The notes under the pieces were generated by a model. That model searched no databases. It saw only the letters and a program-made list of their open reading frames with translations, and had not been told where the DNA came from. The translations under genes and the position numbers were made by a program. From assembly GCA_002441265.1 (NCBI GenBank), contig DJVQ01000065.1, forward strand, positions 1-23,044: a stretch of 23,044 nt of DNA. The letters are read 5' to 3'. Source of the stretch: Syntrophaceae bacterium UBA6252. GTDB lineage: Bacteria > Desulfobacterota > Syntrophia > Syntrophales > UBA6807. This document shows, in pieces, positions 21,610-23,044 of the stretch (the first letter of the stretch is position 1; each line of letters starts with the position of its first letter).

Positions 21610-23044
<1,435 letters not shown>

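Overview
The window is GC-rich bacterial chromosome, densely packed and mostly minus-strand. Gene content and order (yqeY-dnaG-rpoD, a scattered his operon, tkt-pgi, a TRAP transporter, lspA-ileS, groEL) and the protein sequences suggest a strictly anaerobic Desulfobacterota/'Deltaproteobacteria' lineage close to Syntrophales. That placement is inference from gene content and general resemblance; no search was run.

Layout from left to right. (1) 1-4413, minus strand: a tkt-pgi pair (transketolase, phosphoglucose isomerase) followed by a PEBP/YbhB-like protein. (2) 4762-5637, plus strand: a DUF2156 (GNAT-fold) protein. (3) 5701-10200, minus strand: a macromolecular-synthesis operon yqeY-dnaG-rpoD with a good sigma-70-type promoter. 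(4) 10318-14349, minus strand: hisI-hisG-hisB-lipoprotein-hisA-HIT, ending in an intrinsic terminator. (5) 14564-14842, plus strand: a small two-helix membrane protein with its own terminator. (6) 15165-17999, plus strand: a complete TRAP transporter (dctP, dctQ, dctM) behind a long structured leader. (7) 18081-21424, minus strand: ileS-lspA. (8) 21610 to the right edge, minus strand: groEL, 5' end outside the window, with a strong terminator.

The most distinctive structure is a dispersed, imperfectly palindromic repeat of about 125 bp. There are five copies (1-114, 4478-4615, 7571-7694, 7738-7861, 12983-13108), all in the same orientation, plus a short inverted end fragment at 10251-10269. 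The element has about 20-bp imperfect terminal inverted repeats and a central 7-bp stem-loop. In that stem one base pair changes in a compensatory way between copies (A-T in two, G-C in two). The element sits directly against 3' ends of genes: the stop codons of hisG and of the PEBP gene are its terminal TGA. Two copies lie in tandem between dnaG and rpoD, and one lies inside the his operon. It carries no transposase and no credible gene.

The second notable point is RpoD. It is canonical through regions 2 and 3, but its region 4.2 helix-turn-helix, which reads the -35 box, departs strongly from the family consensus in an otherwise intact frame. Two promoters in the same window nevertheless carry a perfect TTGACA. 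No transposase, phage gene, CRISPR array, rRNA or tRNA gene was recognised.
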